Below, piece after piece: positions 1 through 11,135 of a stretch of 64,000 nucleotides of DNA. The notes under the pieces are model-generated. The model was not told the origin of the DNA. It was given only the letters and a program-made list of their open reading frames with translations, and did no database searches. Position 1 is the stretch's first letter. Every line of letters starts with the position of its first letter. Origin of the DNA: Russula earlei (taxonomy: Eukaryota > Basidiomycota > Agaricomycetes > Russulales > Russulaceae); assembly GCA_025769875.1 (NCBI GenBank), contig JAGFNK010000221.1, forward strand, positions 1 to 64,000, given 5' to 3'. The translations under genes and the position numbers were made by a program.

Positions 1-3000
1 AGGACCTGCGCAGTTTGGTGTCGTCTTTGGTGATCCAACTTTGTGATCAGTCCGATTCCTATTACGACATCCTCTCTGAATTCTTCGAGGCGCATCGTTG
101 CGGCGAGGAATATGCCAACGAGACTGAGCTCGTACAATGCCTCAAAGACATGATCAATATCCAGGGACAAGCTACTTTGTACATCATCATTGATGCCCTG
201 GACGAATGCCCAGAGATAGCTGGTTTGCCATCTGCCCGAGACAAAGTCTTGAAACTGGTGGAGGATCTTGTCAAGTTACAGGTTACGAATCTGCGGATTT
301 GTGTTACTAGCCGGCCTGAGGCTGACATCAAACCTGCCCTCGAACGTTTATCTTTCCATTCTGTTTCTCTACATTCTGAGGAAGGGCAGATTCGTGACAT
401 CGCGGAATATATCAAGTCTATCATTCACACGGAGGGTCCGTTCCAAAAATGGAAAGCGATGGATAGGGAATTGGCGATTGATGTGATTACGAAAAAAGCT
501 GGTGGGATGTAAGTAATCACCACTACGATTTGTTATCAGGATCGCTCATATTTATCTGTAATATAGGTTTCGCTGGGTTTTCTGTCAGATCGTCTACCTC
601 CGTGCTTGCATCCCAGCAGGTATACGGCATGCTCTGGACGATTTACCGAAGACGCTTGATGAGACATATGCACGCACATTGATGGAACTGGACGAGCACA
701 GGGGGAAATACGCGCACCGACTTCTCCAGTGCGTTGCGGTAGCTTCCCGTCCGCTCCGTGTCGAGGAGCTCGCAGAGTTTCTCGCCTTCGATTTCTACAC
801 GGGATCAGCCCCTGCGTTTGTGGTCGACTGGCAGCCAGAAGACCCTGCGCACATGGTACTATTCACGTGCTCCACATTGCTTTCCATCGTCGACGTGGAC
901 GGATCACAGGCCATCGAATTTTCGCATTTTTCGGTCAAAGAATACCTGACGTCGTCGCGGCTTGCCGAATCAAAGGACCCGATTTCCCGTTTCCACGTTT
1001 CTATGAGACCCTCCCATACCATTGTTGCGAAGGCTTGTCTTAGCCTTCTACTGTACCTTGATGAAGACGTCACGAAGGACAGCGCGAAGAAGTTCCCCCT
1101 CGCGGATTATGCTGCTGAGCACTGGGATGGCCATGCTCGCTTCGAGGGGGTGTCAACAACGATCCAGGCCGAGATGAGACGTCTATTTGATACAAGAAAA
1201 CACCATATATCAACCTGGGTCTGGATATACGATCCAGTATACGGCAGGCGTACGCGCTCTGAACGCCCCCCACAAGCCAGAGCGGCGTTACATTACGCGG
1301 CGAGCTGTGGGTTACATGACAGTGTCAAGTTCCTGATCGTCGATCGATCAGAGGATGTAAACGCGTTGGACTCGGTCGGAAATACTCCACTGAACATCGC
1401 ATCGAAAAAGGGGCATTTGGCGGTCGCCCTGGTCCTTCTCGAGCATGGCGCAGATCCGAATGCGAAGGTTAAAGATAACTGGACGGCATTGCATTCGGCA
1501 TCGGAAACCGGACATGTGGATATTGCTCGTGTGCTCCTCGAGCATGGCGCAGATCCGAATGCCCAGACCAAAGATAACTGGACGGCATTGCATTTGGCAT
1601 CGCAAAACGGACATGTGAATATTGCTCGTGTGCTTCTCGAGCATGGCGCAGATCCGAATGCCCAGGCCAAAAATAACGTGACGGTATTGCATTCGGCATC
1701 GCAAAACGGACATGTGGATAATGCTCGTGTGCTTCTCGAGCATGGCGCAGATCCGAATGCCAAAGACAAAGATAACTGGACGGCATTGCATTTGGCATCG
1801 CAAAAGGGACATGTGGATATTGCTCGTGTGCTTCTCGAGCATGGCGCAGATCCGAATTCCCAGACCAAAGATAACTGGACGGCATTGCATTCGGCATCGC
1901 AAAACGGACATGTGGATATTGCTAGTGTGCTTCTCAAGCATGGCGCGGATCCGAATGCCCAGGGCAAAGATAACTGGACGGCGTTGCATTCGGCATCGCA
2001 AAACGGACATGTGGACATTGCTCGTGTGCTTTTCGAGCATGGCGCAGATCCGAATTCCCAGACCAAAGATAACTGGACGGCATTGCATTTGGCATCGCAA
2101 AAGGGACATGTGGATATTGCTCGTGTGCTTCTCAAGCATGGCGCGGATCCGAATGCCCAGGGCAAAGATAACTGGACGGCGTTGCATTCGGCATCGCAAA
2201 ACGGACATGTGGACATTGCTCGTGTGCTTTTCGAGCATGGCGCAGATCCGAATTCCCAGACCAAAGATAACTGGACGGCATTGCATTTGGCATCGCAAAA
2301 GGGACATGTGGATATTGCTCGTGTGCTTCTCAAGCATGGCGCGGATCCGAATGCCCAGGGCAAAGATAACTGGACGGCGTTGCATTCGGCATCGAAAAAC
2401 GGACATGTGGACACTGTTCGTGTGCTTCTCGAGCATGGCGCAGATCCGAATTCCCAGACCAAAAATAACTGGACGGCGTTGCATTTTGCATCGCAAGACG
2501 GACATGTGGATATTGCTCGTGTACTTCTCGAGCATGGCGCGGATCCCAATGCCCAGACCAAAGATAACTGGACAGCGTTGCATTCGGCATCGAAAAACGG
2601 ACATGTGGACATTGCTCGTGTGCTTCTCAAGCACGGCGCAGATTCGAATGCCAAAGACAAAGATAACTGGACGGCGTTGCATTTTGCATCGCAAAACGGA
2701 CTTGTGGACAGTGTTCGTGTACTTCTCGAGCATGGCGCAGATCCGAATGCCCAGGAGAAAGATAACTGGACGGCATTGCATTTGGCATCGCAAAACGGAC
2801 ATGTGGACATTGCTCGTGTGCTTCTCGAGCATGGCGCGGATCCGAATGCCCAGGGCAAAGATAACTGGACGGCGTTGCATTCGGCATCGCAAAACGGACA
2901 TGTGGATATTGCTCGTGTGCTTCTCAAGCATGGCGCGGATCCGAATGCCCAGGGCAAAGATAACTGGACGGCGTTGCATTCGGCATCGAAAAACGGACAT

Positions 3001-3567
3001 GTGGACACTGTTCGTGTGCTTCTCGAGCATGGCGCAGATCCGAATTCCCAGACCAAAAATAACTGGACGGCATTGCATTTGGCATCGCAAAACGGACATG
3101 TGGACATTGCTCGTGTGCTTCTCGAGCATGGCGCGGATCCGAATGCCCAGGGCAAAGATAACTGGACGGCGTTGCATTCGGCATCGCAAAACGGACATGT
3201 GGACATTGCTCGTGTGCTTCTCGAGCATGGCGCGGATCCGAATGCCCAGACCAAAGATAACTGGACGGCGTTGCATTCGGCATCGAAAAACGGACATGTG
3301 GACAGTGTTCGTGTACTTCTCGAGCATGGCGCGGATCCGAATGCCCAGACCAAAGATAACTGGACGGCGTTGCATTCGGCATCGCAAGACGGACATGTGG
3401 ATATTGCCCAAAATTATCAAGAGTCGACAGCATTGCATCTGGCATCGAGACGGGGAAAGCTTGACGTCGTACAGCTGCTGCTCCAGTACAGCTGCGATAT
3501 TCATGCACCGGACAGCGAGGGTCAGACGGCATTCAAGAGAGCCTCAGAACAGGATACACATCTATAA
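1..3567 (+). CDS. NACHT-ankyrin STAND (NLR-like) protein, 5' partial
   Basis: Coding exons are 3-508 and 567-3567, with a 58-nt GT-AG intron at 509-566. The gene runs off the left edge, so the N-terminal effector domain and the P-loop are outside the window. The first exon holds the C-terminal half of a NACHT NTPase: Walker B IIIDALDEC near 183-209 and the sensor-like CVTSRPE near 300-320. The splice rebuilds the family motif GMFRWVFCQ. A winged-helix region follows (about 690-1060), then roughly 23 ankyrin repeats, 20 of them in an exact 99-bp register from 1480 to about 3423. Proteins of this build are fungal NLR-like receptors linked to non-self recognition and programmed cell death, with ligand sensing by the repeats; that role is inferred here. 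The last WTALH unit has lost 12 codons, and the protein stops inside an ankyrin helix that continues in another frame (3564-3608, stop 3609-3611). Confidence 0.9.
1480..3423 (+). repeat. Array of 20 near-identical 99-bp ankyrin units
   Basis: The codon for the W of WTALH recurs every 99 bp from 1480 to 3361, 20 starts with no indel. The fourth-from-first type variation is small: one unit has VTVLH instead. Units differ mainly at a few codons: the residue after ALH (S, L or F), the two before GHVD, the pair after GHVD, and the linker before KDN. The last unit is only 63 bp long before the next, diverged repeat. Because 99 is a multiple of three and the units are alike, several other frames also stay open through the array; those are not genes. 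Confidence 0.95.
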
Positions 3568-3611
3568 TGGAGCTCCTGTTGGCACATGGAGCCGCGGATC
3601 AGAGGAAATGA

Positions 3612-4582
3612 TAATAAAAATTCGGGTGAGTTGGTTTCATTTGGTCATGTGCCCCACCACCACGATAGAATGGTAACCGTATTGCAAGGCGAGCGGTCTG
3701 CCTAGACGCGGACCAGGCCAGACTGACAAAGTGCCACCCACCGCGAGAAACCAGCCAGCAGTCGAACGACAGGCACGCGCGCCCCGCAACTCCCTCTCTC
3801 CCACCACCGCGTCACACACGCAAACGCCTCCATGCCCTCCGTCTCTCGCCTCCGACGCACACACCTTCTCCTCCGCCTCCGACGACGTTACCACCGAACG
3901 CCCGACACGTGCGCCCCCCAACACTCTCCTTTCTCCCACCACCACGTCATGCACGCACACGCCACCTTGTCCTCCGCCTCCCGCCTTCGACGCACACACC
4001 CTCTCCTCCGCCTCCGACGTCGCTACCACCCACGCGCACGCTCGCCCGCCACTGCCTCATCAGGCAGAAGTCTACAACGCTCGAGGCCCGGGCGACCACC
4101 CCTGCGAGGCATCTCGGCCACGCCGACTAGTGCCCACTCGTTGCCACCAGTAACACTTCATCTATTCTTTACAGTACCTACCCGCTCTCTCAGACCTGAC
4201 CTTTCATACATACAGCCTCCTACTACACCCTTTTCAAGTCTAGTTTCGTTACACATGTCGCCTCAACGCTGCGATCACACGCGTCCACACCCAATTGTCT
4301 CAGAATACATTTTCCCCTTTCTCTAGCTACCTGCCTCAGACTATGCTCGTTCTAGTATGATACCGTTTAGTCTAGCCCTGGTCTCGATGTACATAAACCC
4401 GCCTTCGTCTCGAAGACGAGGGCAAGCAGAAAGAAGCAGACAAACAATTGAGAGCCTTCTTGGCTCATCCCTCCATCTCACTCCCCTCTCCCTCCCCCCA
4501 AATTAAGTGTAACCGTCCCCTCGGGCGAACAACTTCCTCTCGCAGCACAGACACACCAACGTGTCGACTTACAGTATGGCGC
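3612..4582. other. Intergenic, C-rich, with a 135-bp duplication
   Basis: No supported gene. The part around 3785-4030 is C-rich and holds two imperfect copies of a 135-bp (45-codon) unit; the second is offset by exactly 135 bp from the first. The rest (4150-4580) is CT-rich spacer lying between two convergently transcribed genes. Confidence 0.6.
3785..4030. repeat. Two imperfect 135-bp tandem units
   Basis: The motif beginning CTCCCACCACC recurs 135 bp downstream, and the following 110 bp match with scattered substitutions. The offset is a multiple of three, so a 140-aa open frame survives across both copies (3731-4153). It is low-complexity (Pro/Ser/Thr/Ala), has no family resemblance, and is more likely non-coding. 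Confidence 0.7.
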
Positions 4583-5590
4583 TCAATTCTGTTGACCGAT
4601 AGGGATAGCGTCAAAAGGAGATAAGCCCCACTCCTCTGGAATAAAGTCCTCCAGTGAGCAGAGGATTCGGTCAGGTTTCTCTATTGCCAGCGAGGGTCGG
4701 ATGCTGAGCAGATTCTCATCGGGGACCCACACCACTGCGACAGAAACGAAGAGAAGATCAAGGAGGGGGAACATAAAAACAAAGAAGGCCAACACACCGC
4801 TCATCCCGGCACGCTTGCCCGCCTGCACGCCCGGAACTGCGTCCTCAAACACCAGTCCGCGCGCCCGCACCTCACGCTCCGCCTCGGCGACTATCCCTCC
4901 CTCCTCGTTGGGCCCGACGGCGCGCCCGAGCATGCGAGCGGCTGCGAGTAACCCGTCCGGAAACGGCTTGCCGCGTCCCGCAGCGTCGTCCCCGCAGACG
5001 ACGTTGGAGCCAAAGTGCGCAAACATGTGACGTTCTGCATATGCGCCGTTTTGCGGTCAAAGCTACGCCGCACGGAGCCGGTCGCGATGCCGATGGGGAC
5101 GCCGTGGGCGGCGAGGTGCGCGACGAGCCGCGCGACGCCCGGAAGCAGCTGCACGTGTGGCCAGCGCGCGTCCTGCTCTGCGGTGCGTCGCGCGAGGTAG
5201 TCGTCGATCGTGAGTGGGATGTCGGGGAAGTGGGAGAGCAGATGGGCTGCTGCCGCGCGATCGGCTTGGGCGGGGTGGGAGGTCGGTTGGTCGGTATCAG
5301 TTCTGTGGGCAGCAAGCAGGCAGGGGAGAGGCCTCCCTGGCATGTGACGTACGTTTACCCATAAGGCCAGCCTTTATATCCCAAGTCATCTCTGCTCCAT
5401 AGGGTGCCAGAATATCATCTGTGCGACGGGCGGGCTGGATGGGAGGCTTACAGTGTTTGAGGACAGCTACTGGTGACATCCGTGTAGACACGCTCGGAAT
5501 CGATGATCAGCCCTGCGAAGCCGAATTGTCACCCCCAGACGGACCGTCCATGTCGAAGATGACATATTCTATTATTTTGTGGGATGGCAT
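4583..5590 (-). CDS. HAD-superfamily phosphatase (pseudouridine-5'-phosphatase-like)
   Basis: Exons, reading leftwards: 5590-5545, 5512-5471, 5418-5359, 5264-4798, 4734-4583. Splicing gives about 254 aa. Motif I reads IFDMDGLIIDSE near residue 11, with nucleophile and acid/base Asp. The cap follows (APYG, GLM, HLLSHFPDIP), then motif II ATGS, GKP-type Lys (GRGKPFPD) and motif IV GDD and VFEDAVPG. The order matches HDHD1/GS1-type pseudouridine-5'-phosphatases, which remove phosphate from small cytosolic phosphometabolites; the exact substrate cannot be read from sequence. The first intron (5544-5513) is only 32 nt but is required, since it splits DMDG and reading through it hits a stop. Near 5024-5032 the frame shifts by two bases between KTAH..NV and FAHFG, inside a conserved stretch: either an indel or a second very short intron. 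Confidence 0.85.
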
Positions 5591-5945
5591 CTGAGAGAAG
5601 AGCGTGTCGGATTGCTCTGCCGTAATTATTGTGCGGAGTTTTCAAACGCGCTTGTGTGCGGTGCGAGGATTCCGCAAGCAGGACAGCTCACGGTTCGAGT
5701 CGCGGTCTTGTGTCTTTCCTCGGGTCAGATGTGTCCACCGCTAAGCGAGCTGTTGTAGGCTCACCTCAACCCCAATCTGATTTCAGAGGGAGATGATCCT
5801 CACTTTGCGATGCCAACGACGGTGGCTGATCCCATCATATGAAACCCACCTGTCTACCCCATTCATCAAACACAGCATGGTTATATATATCCCCTTCGCA
5901 CTCTTTCCGTCCCTTTTGTTTATTCCTCTAGCACCTTAGCACGAG
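5591..5945. promoter_or_regulatory. Divergent promoter between HAD phosphatase and glutaredoxin
   Basis: A 355-bp spacer between two genes that point away from each other, so it must hold both promoters. A TATA-like ATATATAT run lies near 5883-5890, about 60 bp before the glutaredoxin start. No gene is visible inside. Confidence 0.5.
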
Positions 5946-6926
5946 ATGTCCAACTCGCGCCTCCACGGTCGGTCGCCTTCAGTCAAAGAACGCCCTCGCA
6001 TCTCGCATCCAATCCCGACTGCCAGTGGCTCGACGTCCCCGCCACCCCGAACGGACCCCTGCGCATGCAGCAGCCCGCTGCCCCTACGCCGTGGCCGGCG
6101 GCGCATCCTCCTCCCGCTCTTCGGGGCTGTGCTCTTCGTGCTCGTCCTCTTCTCCTCCCACCATGACCTGCTTGGGCTTCCCCCCGCAGTGCAAGGCCTC
6201 CAACGCGTCTCGCCCGCCAGCATCGCCGCTCTCGTGCGCCCCCCAGTGGACGAGATCCACGGGTTGCTCTATTATGCTCTCCACGACAGCGAGACACTCG
6301 CACACGGTGCTCCTGACCCAACCCGACCCCTCGCTTTGTCTGTCTATGCGGACGGAGACCTCGCGCCGACGCCGGACTGGCCCGCGCGTGTGAAGCATCT
6401 CAATTCGGAAGCACCTCTGATCGTGTTTAGTAAGGTGCGTTAATAATTTCGATGCCCGTGATGATGAAAAACCGAATTGCATCGTCCGGCTACCTTTCTT
6501 TTCACCTTTGATAGACGTATTGCCCGTGGGTGGCCTCAACTCCTTTTTGTGATAAGGGATGTTATATTCACACGATTCGTAGGTATTCCAAGAGGGCAAA
6601 AGACACACTGGCCTTGTATGATCTTGTCCCGCCACCCAAGGTCGTCGAAGTTGACCTGCGCGGTGCGTGATCTCATTTATCTGGCCGAGCTAAGGAGGGG
6701 ATGGAGAGTGACTCGACGGTTTGCAGATGACGGTGCCTTCATCAAAGCCGTGTTGACGCGTCTCACTGGCCTCGGCACCTTCCCCAATGTGATTCTACAT
6801 GGTAAATCCATTGGCGGAGTCGATGAGATTACCGCGATGCATAAAGATGGCCAGCTGCGCCAACTATTCGAAAAGGCGGGGCTCCAGGTGCGCGTGGAAC
6901 AGAAGGACGACTTGGAAATAGTGTGA
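5946..6926 (+). CDS. Membrane-anchored glutaredoxin
   Basis: Exons 5946-6434, 6515-6525, 6583-6662, 6727-6926 join to 259 aa. The N-terminus is basic and Pro/Ser-rich, then comes one hydrophobic segment (about residues 57-71, LLPLFGAVLFVLVLF), as in the ER/Golgi glutaredoxins Grx6/Grx7 of yeast. The glutaredoxin fold follows: APLIVFSK, the active site TYCPYSKRAK, VVEVDLR, a TFPNVILHGKSIGG-like glutathione-binding stretch and a C-terminal helix. The CPYS active site has one catalytic Cys, like CPYS glutaredoxins. It would reduce protein-glutathione mixed disulfides on the lumenal side of the secretory pathway (inferred from the anchor). Exon 2 is just 11 nt and carries the codon of the catalytic Cys. 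Phases of all three introns agree. Confidence 0.9.
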
Positions 6927-8348
6927 GAGGGTCGAATCAAGCTGCTCGAGTGTATTTTTAAATGCTACTGCGATTTCGAGCGTGAGCGCCGTCCGTCGAC
7001 TCTTGCATCGTCTCGTGTATTCTAGATCACTGCATGGTGTATGACATTCATCAAAGGAATCCCGCTCTGCATCAGGCCATTACATCTGACTGGCGCCTTC
7101 GATCATCCTTCCTCCACAGACGAGGTCTTGGCACTACTGAGCAACATTCTCGAGGGACGGAGATGCATATATGATGACGATGATGATGCATTGCAGGCGC
7201 TTACACCCCAGCTCAGGCACGATTGGAGGCCGCGAGCGACAGCAGGCGGGAGAAAGACTTGATTTCTCAAGTGTGGCTATGAATCGCGGTTGTATGCGTG
7301 ATGTCATCGACACGGAGAAATACACGGACACATTGCGCCTGAGATCCGACGTTTCTCCGACTGGCCCGTGAACCTCGCTGTCCGAGTTGCAACCGAATTG
7401 GTAGGAATCCATTTTCATCACGACACGCGGAACACGTATCGACCGCTTTGGATACGTTCGGGAGTGTAGTTGTGGCCATGACAGGCGTGCCGATATGAGC
7501 TCATCGATAGATGGAGCACCAGCAGAGGTCGGACGCGGAATGCTGATGGCCAGCCTTCTGGCGCGGGTCGGGACGAAGTGACTGAGGTCTCTTGATACAT
7601 GGCTGGATCGAATGCAAGGCCATGTCCGAACGATGCTCAGGCCAAGACTTTCCTGCAAGTTCCGACTCGATTTCTGGTCATATGCGTTTATTTTTTTTTT
7701 ATCTCCAAGCCCAGGCCGAAGTAATCATGAGCATGATCCGAATCTCAGGTGCGTCATTCTCTGAAATTCGTGATGTACCTTCAAGTTTCCACTCTGACTG
7801 TTCTGGAAAAATACTACAGGGTTGGGGCCGACTTTTTGATTGAGTGGATCCTAAGCCGTATTGTATCACGCATCAGATCATGGATGGAATGAAGGTCATC
7901 AAATCGTAGGGCGCGGCGTAGAACAGTTCCGCAACGCAAGCACTTGAGCGACCGACTCAGCAGTGCACTCGCGGTAAACTCGATGATGGCACTGGCGCCG
8001 GCACGGCGATTAGCCACCCCGTCGAGGGCGCGTCGCAGTGTGACCGCGCAATGACGACTCGTGGCCCGCATCAACATTTGTGGAATATCGAAGGGATCAT
8101 GATGCAATTCTTTCCGTATCACCTTCCTGATTCATGCGCGGGAATTTCGGCGAAAGAGGGTGAGGAGGACATAAAAGCCAACGCCCGCGGTTCCAAATCT
8201 CTCCAGCGGTGCTCCCATTCGTCCCATACCAGCAGGTACTGGTTACCGACAGTCCTTCCTTGTCTTCCACGCGGCAGTCCGGTGCATAACCCCGACAGTC
8301 GACAGCTTCCACAACCTTCGCTCACCCACGATCTCACTCGTAATAACA
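6927..8348. other. Intergenic, no supported gene
   Basis: About 1.4 kb. Several open frames of 60-174 codons exist on both strands (the longest 7134-7658 on the minus strand) but none shows a recognisable family, a good start or consistent splicing. A (GAT)-type run lies near 7170-7190 and a T-tract near 7690-7700. Confidence 0.5.
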
Positions 8349-8780
8349 ATGCGCACTTCCTCCGTCTTTGCCATGTTGTGCCTCGCCGGCGGCCTCGCTC
8401 CGTCATCCGCGGTGCCTTCAAATTCCATCCGGTACGCTCAACTTTGCGGCGGCCCTTAAAGTCGACCTGACTTTACCTTGCAGAGCCGCGATGCCCGCAC
8501 CTGCGCCCAAGGTGACGCGGTCGGCGGAGCCACGGTTGACCAAGCATTGGCTAGCAGCGGACCCGGCGCCGGGGCAAGTTCCCAGTCCCTAGTGCCAGAG
8601 GTGGAGCGGAGCGGCCGACGCCGAGTGGTGGCTAGATCGGCCATCCTCACGGAAGAAAAACGACAGATGCAGGTAGCCCTGAGGCATGACACACTCGCGT
8701 TGATGACCACCATCGATCGCATTCATCCCCTCACTACTTGGCATGCGAGTCAGCCGGGGGCTACTCAAGGCATGCCTTGA
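8349..8780 (+). CDS. Small secreted protein candidate
   Basis: Exon 1 8349-8431 encodes a typical signal peptide (MRTSSVFAMLCLAGGLAPSSA). A GT-AG intron starts at 8432 and contains a CTGAC branch-like site. Two acceptors sit two bases apart: ending at 8483 it yields a 63-aa protein stopping at 8592; ending at 8485 it yields a 125-aa protein stopping at 8780 with a dibasic RR right after the signal peptide and a single Cys. An ACATAAAAG TATA-like element lies at about 8169-8177. No family is recognised. Secretion is inferred from the leader only; the choice of acceptor is open. Confidence 0.5.
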
Positions 8781-9488
8781 TAAGTTGGATTGATGGAAAT
8801 ATTGGTCGTTTCATACTCGATATGTTTGTTCTTCAGAAGCTTGTAATGTCTCGTTCATTGTTTAATTCTCAACATCTACTTTATTGTGGTGCGGATTTAG
8901 CTATGAGGCAGCATGGCGACAATACTGCAGTGAGGAAGTCAGCAACTCGGGAAGCCTGTTGACACAAATTGAAAGCAATGGCTGGTGGCTGAGGCTGAGG
9001 CTTTGACCAGTTTCATGGATGAAAGACACTTGTGCTTCTACAATGTTGCCTGTTCATTTATATGCAATTCGTATCGAAGGTTTCTGGTGGCAGGTTGGAT
9101 GAGGACACCAGGCAACAGTCATCTTCATCTGGATGAGCAACGGCTTCACACGATTAGATGTTGACGAACTGGTCATGATCGCTGAATTGTGCGAAACGCG
9201 ATCCGCGCGCCAGCACCGCACGCGCACTCTCTCCACCCATGCGCGGCGCTGTTTCCGCTCACCAGGGAACGAAACGCATGAGAGACTTTCTCTAGTGTCT
9301 GAGGCACCAGTCGGAAACGCTTTGGAACCAATGACTCACAGATCGTACAGTAGAATGTGACCATAACTATTTGGCTGCGGCCGATTGCTACGGTAGCACC
9401 CAAAAGGTGCCTAAAATACAATTCCCACCGATGGCTGAGTGCAAGTGTCGCCGTCTTGGCAGCCAATATATTCTCGGCACACCCAGAT
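8781..9488. other. Intergenic between convergent genes
   Basis: About 700 bp between the 3' ends of the secreted-protein candidate and the PalC-like gene. I see no coding structure or repeat in it. Confidence 0.5.
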
Positions 9489-11135
9489 TCAGAAATAAGA
9501 ACCCGCGCCAGCATAAGACGGTCCGCCCGTAGGACTCGTCGTGCTCGGTTGGTCATCCTCAGACTCTTCTGAGCTCGCAAGATCGAGGGAGTCTGCGTGC
9601 TTGCGGATGTACTCGACCGAGCCAGGGCCAAATGCAGGAGTTGGGATCGCAAAGGCCTTGGAAGCGATTGCTAGGCGGCCCGCCGGCACTCTCGTCTGTA
9701 AATCAGCCTGGGACGGCACGGGCTGGAACGACACCTGAATCGACCAGGTAAAGCGACAAGAGGGGAAAGCAAATTAGAAACCGTCGATCCCGGAACGCTT
9801 CGCGCGGCGCACGGACGCACAGTGTCGTTCATCCGGGTGTAATACCGCAGGAATTGCGCAGCGACTTCCGCCTCGGCTGCGATATGCTCGCGTCGATCCC
9901 GGCGCTCATCTTCCTTTCTGACCCCGAGCGGGCGTACACCGCCATCACGCAAGGAGTCCAGCTCGTGCTTAGCCCATCCGAGGAATCCCACCGCCACCCC
10001 TGTAGCATCATTTGCCCCCGCGTCCGCGCCGAGCCACTTGCGCGCGAGCGCGCCATGCAGTGCAGCGCCATCGTGCGCGTAGTGAAGCAGTGGTTCAGCG
10101 ACGTCCATGTCGTTCTTGCGCGAGGCAGGGATGCGCAGGAGCGACTCGGCAGAGGCACAGAGCGTGGAGGCTTCGAGATGCAGCTTAGCCAGGAGCGCTG
10201 GAGAGGGATGTGAGGCTGGGAGAGGCGGGCCGGGAGTAACGATGCTGTCGTATGAAGATTTTGTCATCAGTTTCCGGATCGCGAGGGCTTGTGCAGACGC
10301 AAGGGCGATTCTGATACGACAGTGAAGGGAGAGACGCCATTGATAAGCCGCGGACCATGATGTAAATGTGAGGGGACGGCGCACTTTGATAATGCCAAAG
10401 CCACCTCTTTGCTCAGCTCGGGCGGACGTGCGCGCCCAGTGTGCCAACCCGGTGTCTGCTCCGCGCACGGAATAACCGTAGTACTAACGTGCTCAAAGAG
10501 CCCACTCGCTCTACAGAGCAGTGTGACGGCAAAGCCAAGTTTCTCATCTTTTGCCTTGCGCTCGACATCGGAGATGCCACGCTCACGCTCATATGCACCG
10601 AGGGCCACAGCGTTCAGCCTCGCGAGGTTGGAAAGCGCAAAACCGTAAGTCAGAAGCGTGAATATGAGGTCGGAAGGGAGTGAAGGGAGTGAGAGACGCG
10701 GAGAGTTATTGAAAAGATGAGCTGAGAGCGTGGTGCGCCAACTAAACGCTATCAAGTGTCAGGCGAAAGAAAATATGAACGCAGAGCGAACCTACATGGA
10801 TCCTGGGTCTGCACGAGGTCGCCACTAGCTACGCAGTTTATTATGGCGTAGAGATGTGGGAGGTACTCCTCTAGTATCTACCAAAGAAACAAAACGTTTT
10901 CCTATTTCTGTGATTATATCGTGGCTCAGGGAAGACGCGCCTTGACGAGTCTGAGGTAGTCTTTGTCGCCGTCTGTATGTCTGCTCTCTTTGAGGATCGC
11001 TCGCAAGTTGGCCCGCGCTTGAGTCGCATCTGAAATCTGGGCTGTGTAGACATCAGAGCCGTTAGAAAAATGATCCGCAAAGGAGAGTGAGCCCGTGGTG
11101 GGCAGCTCAAAATTGTAGGCGGCGACACCGCTCAT
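9489..11135 (-). CDS. palC: BRO1-domain protein, PalC/Rim23-like (ambient pH signalling)
   Basis: Exons, leftwards: 11135-10941, 10877-10796, 10748-10385, 10310-9821, 9734-9489; total 458 aa, in phase throughout. It starts YNFELPTTGSLSF, like the YPFTLPTT start of PalC. Next come the SWRTTLS segment, a helical BRO1-type middle (ALARKWLG, GFLGWAKHELDSL) and the family end NDTVSFQPVP followed by LQTRVPAGR. PalC (Rim23 in Cryptococcus) is an ESCRT-associated adaptor of the Pal/Rim pathway that recruits signalling to the plasma membrane at neutral to alkaline pH. The first donor may be GC (after AAG, 10941) or a GT six bases earlier; both keep frame. It is transcribed away from the 978-aa protein gene across a 346-bp shared promoter. 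Confidence 0.85.

Noticed and set aside
1293..3676. Very long open frames (up to 718 codons) on the minus strand and in a second plus frame across the ankyrin array
   Set aside because: They arise because identical 99-bp units keep every frame in phase; they are repetitive, have no start context and overlap a clear gene.
3731..4153. 140-codon plus-strand ORF
   Set aside because: Low-complexity Pro/Ser/Thr sequence from a duplicated C-rich unit, no motif and no splice support.
5000..5066. A second 32-nt intron in HAD exon 4 (GTAGCT...ATGCAG) that would restore the frame
   Set aside because: It would delete the conserved SF..KTAH segment; a two-base indel explains the break better. Kept open in the gene entry.
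5640..5710. Possible tRNA from a GGTTCGAGTC T-loop-like sequence
   Set aside because: No pairing T-stem, acceptor stem or anticodon arm could be placed around it.
7134..7658. 174-codon minus-strand ORF
   Set aside because: No recognisable family, no splice-linked neighbours and unremarkable composition.
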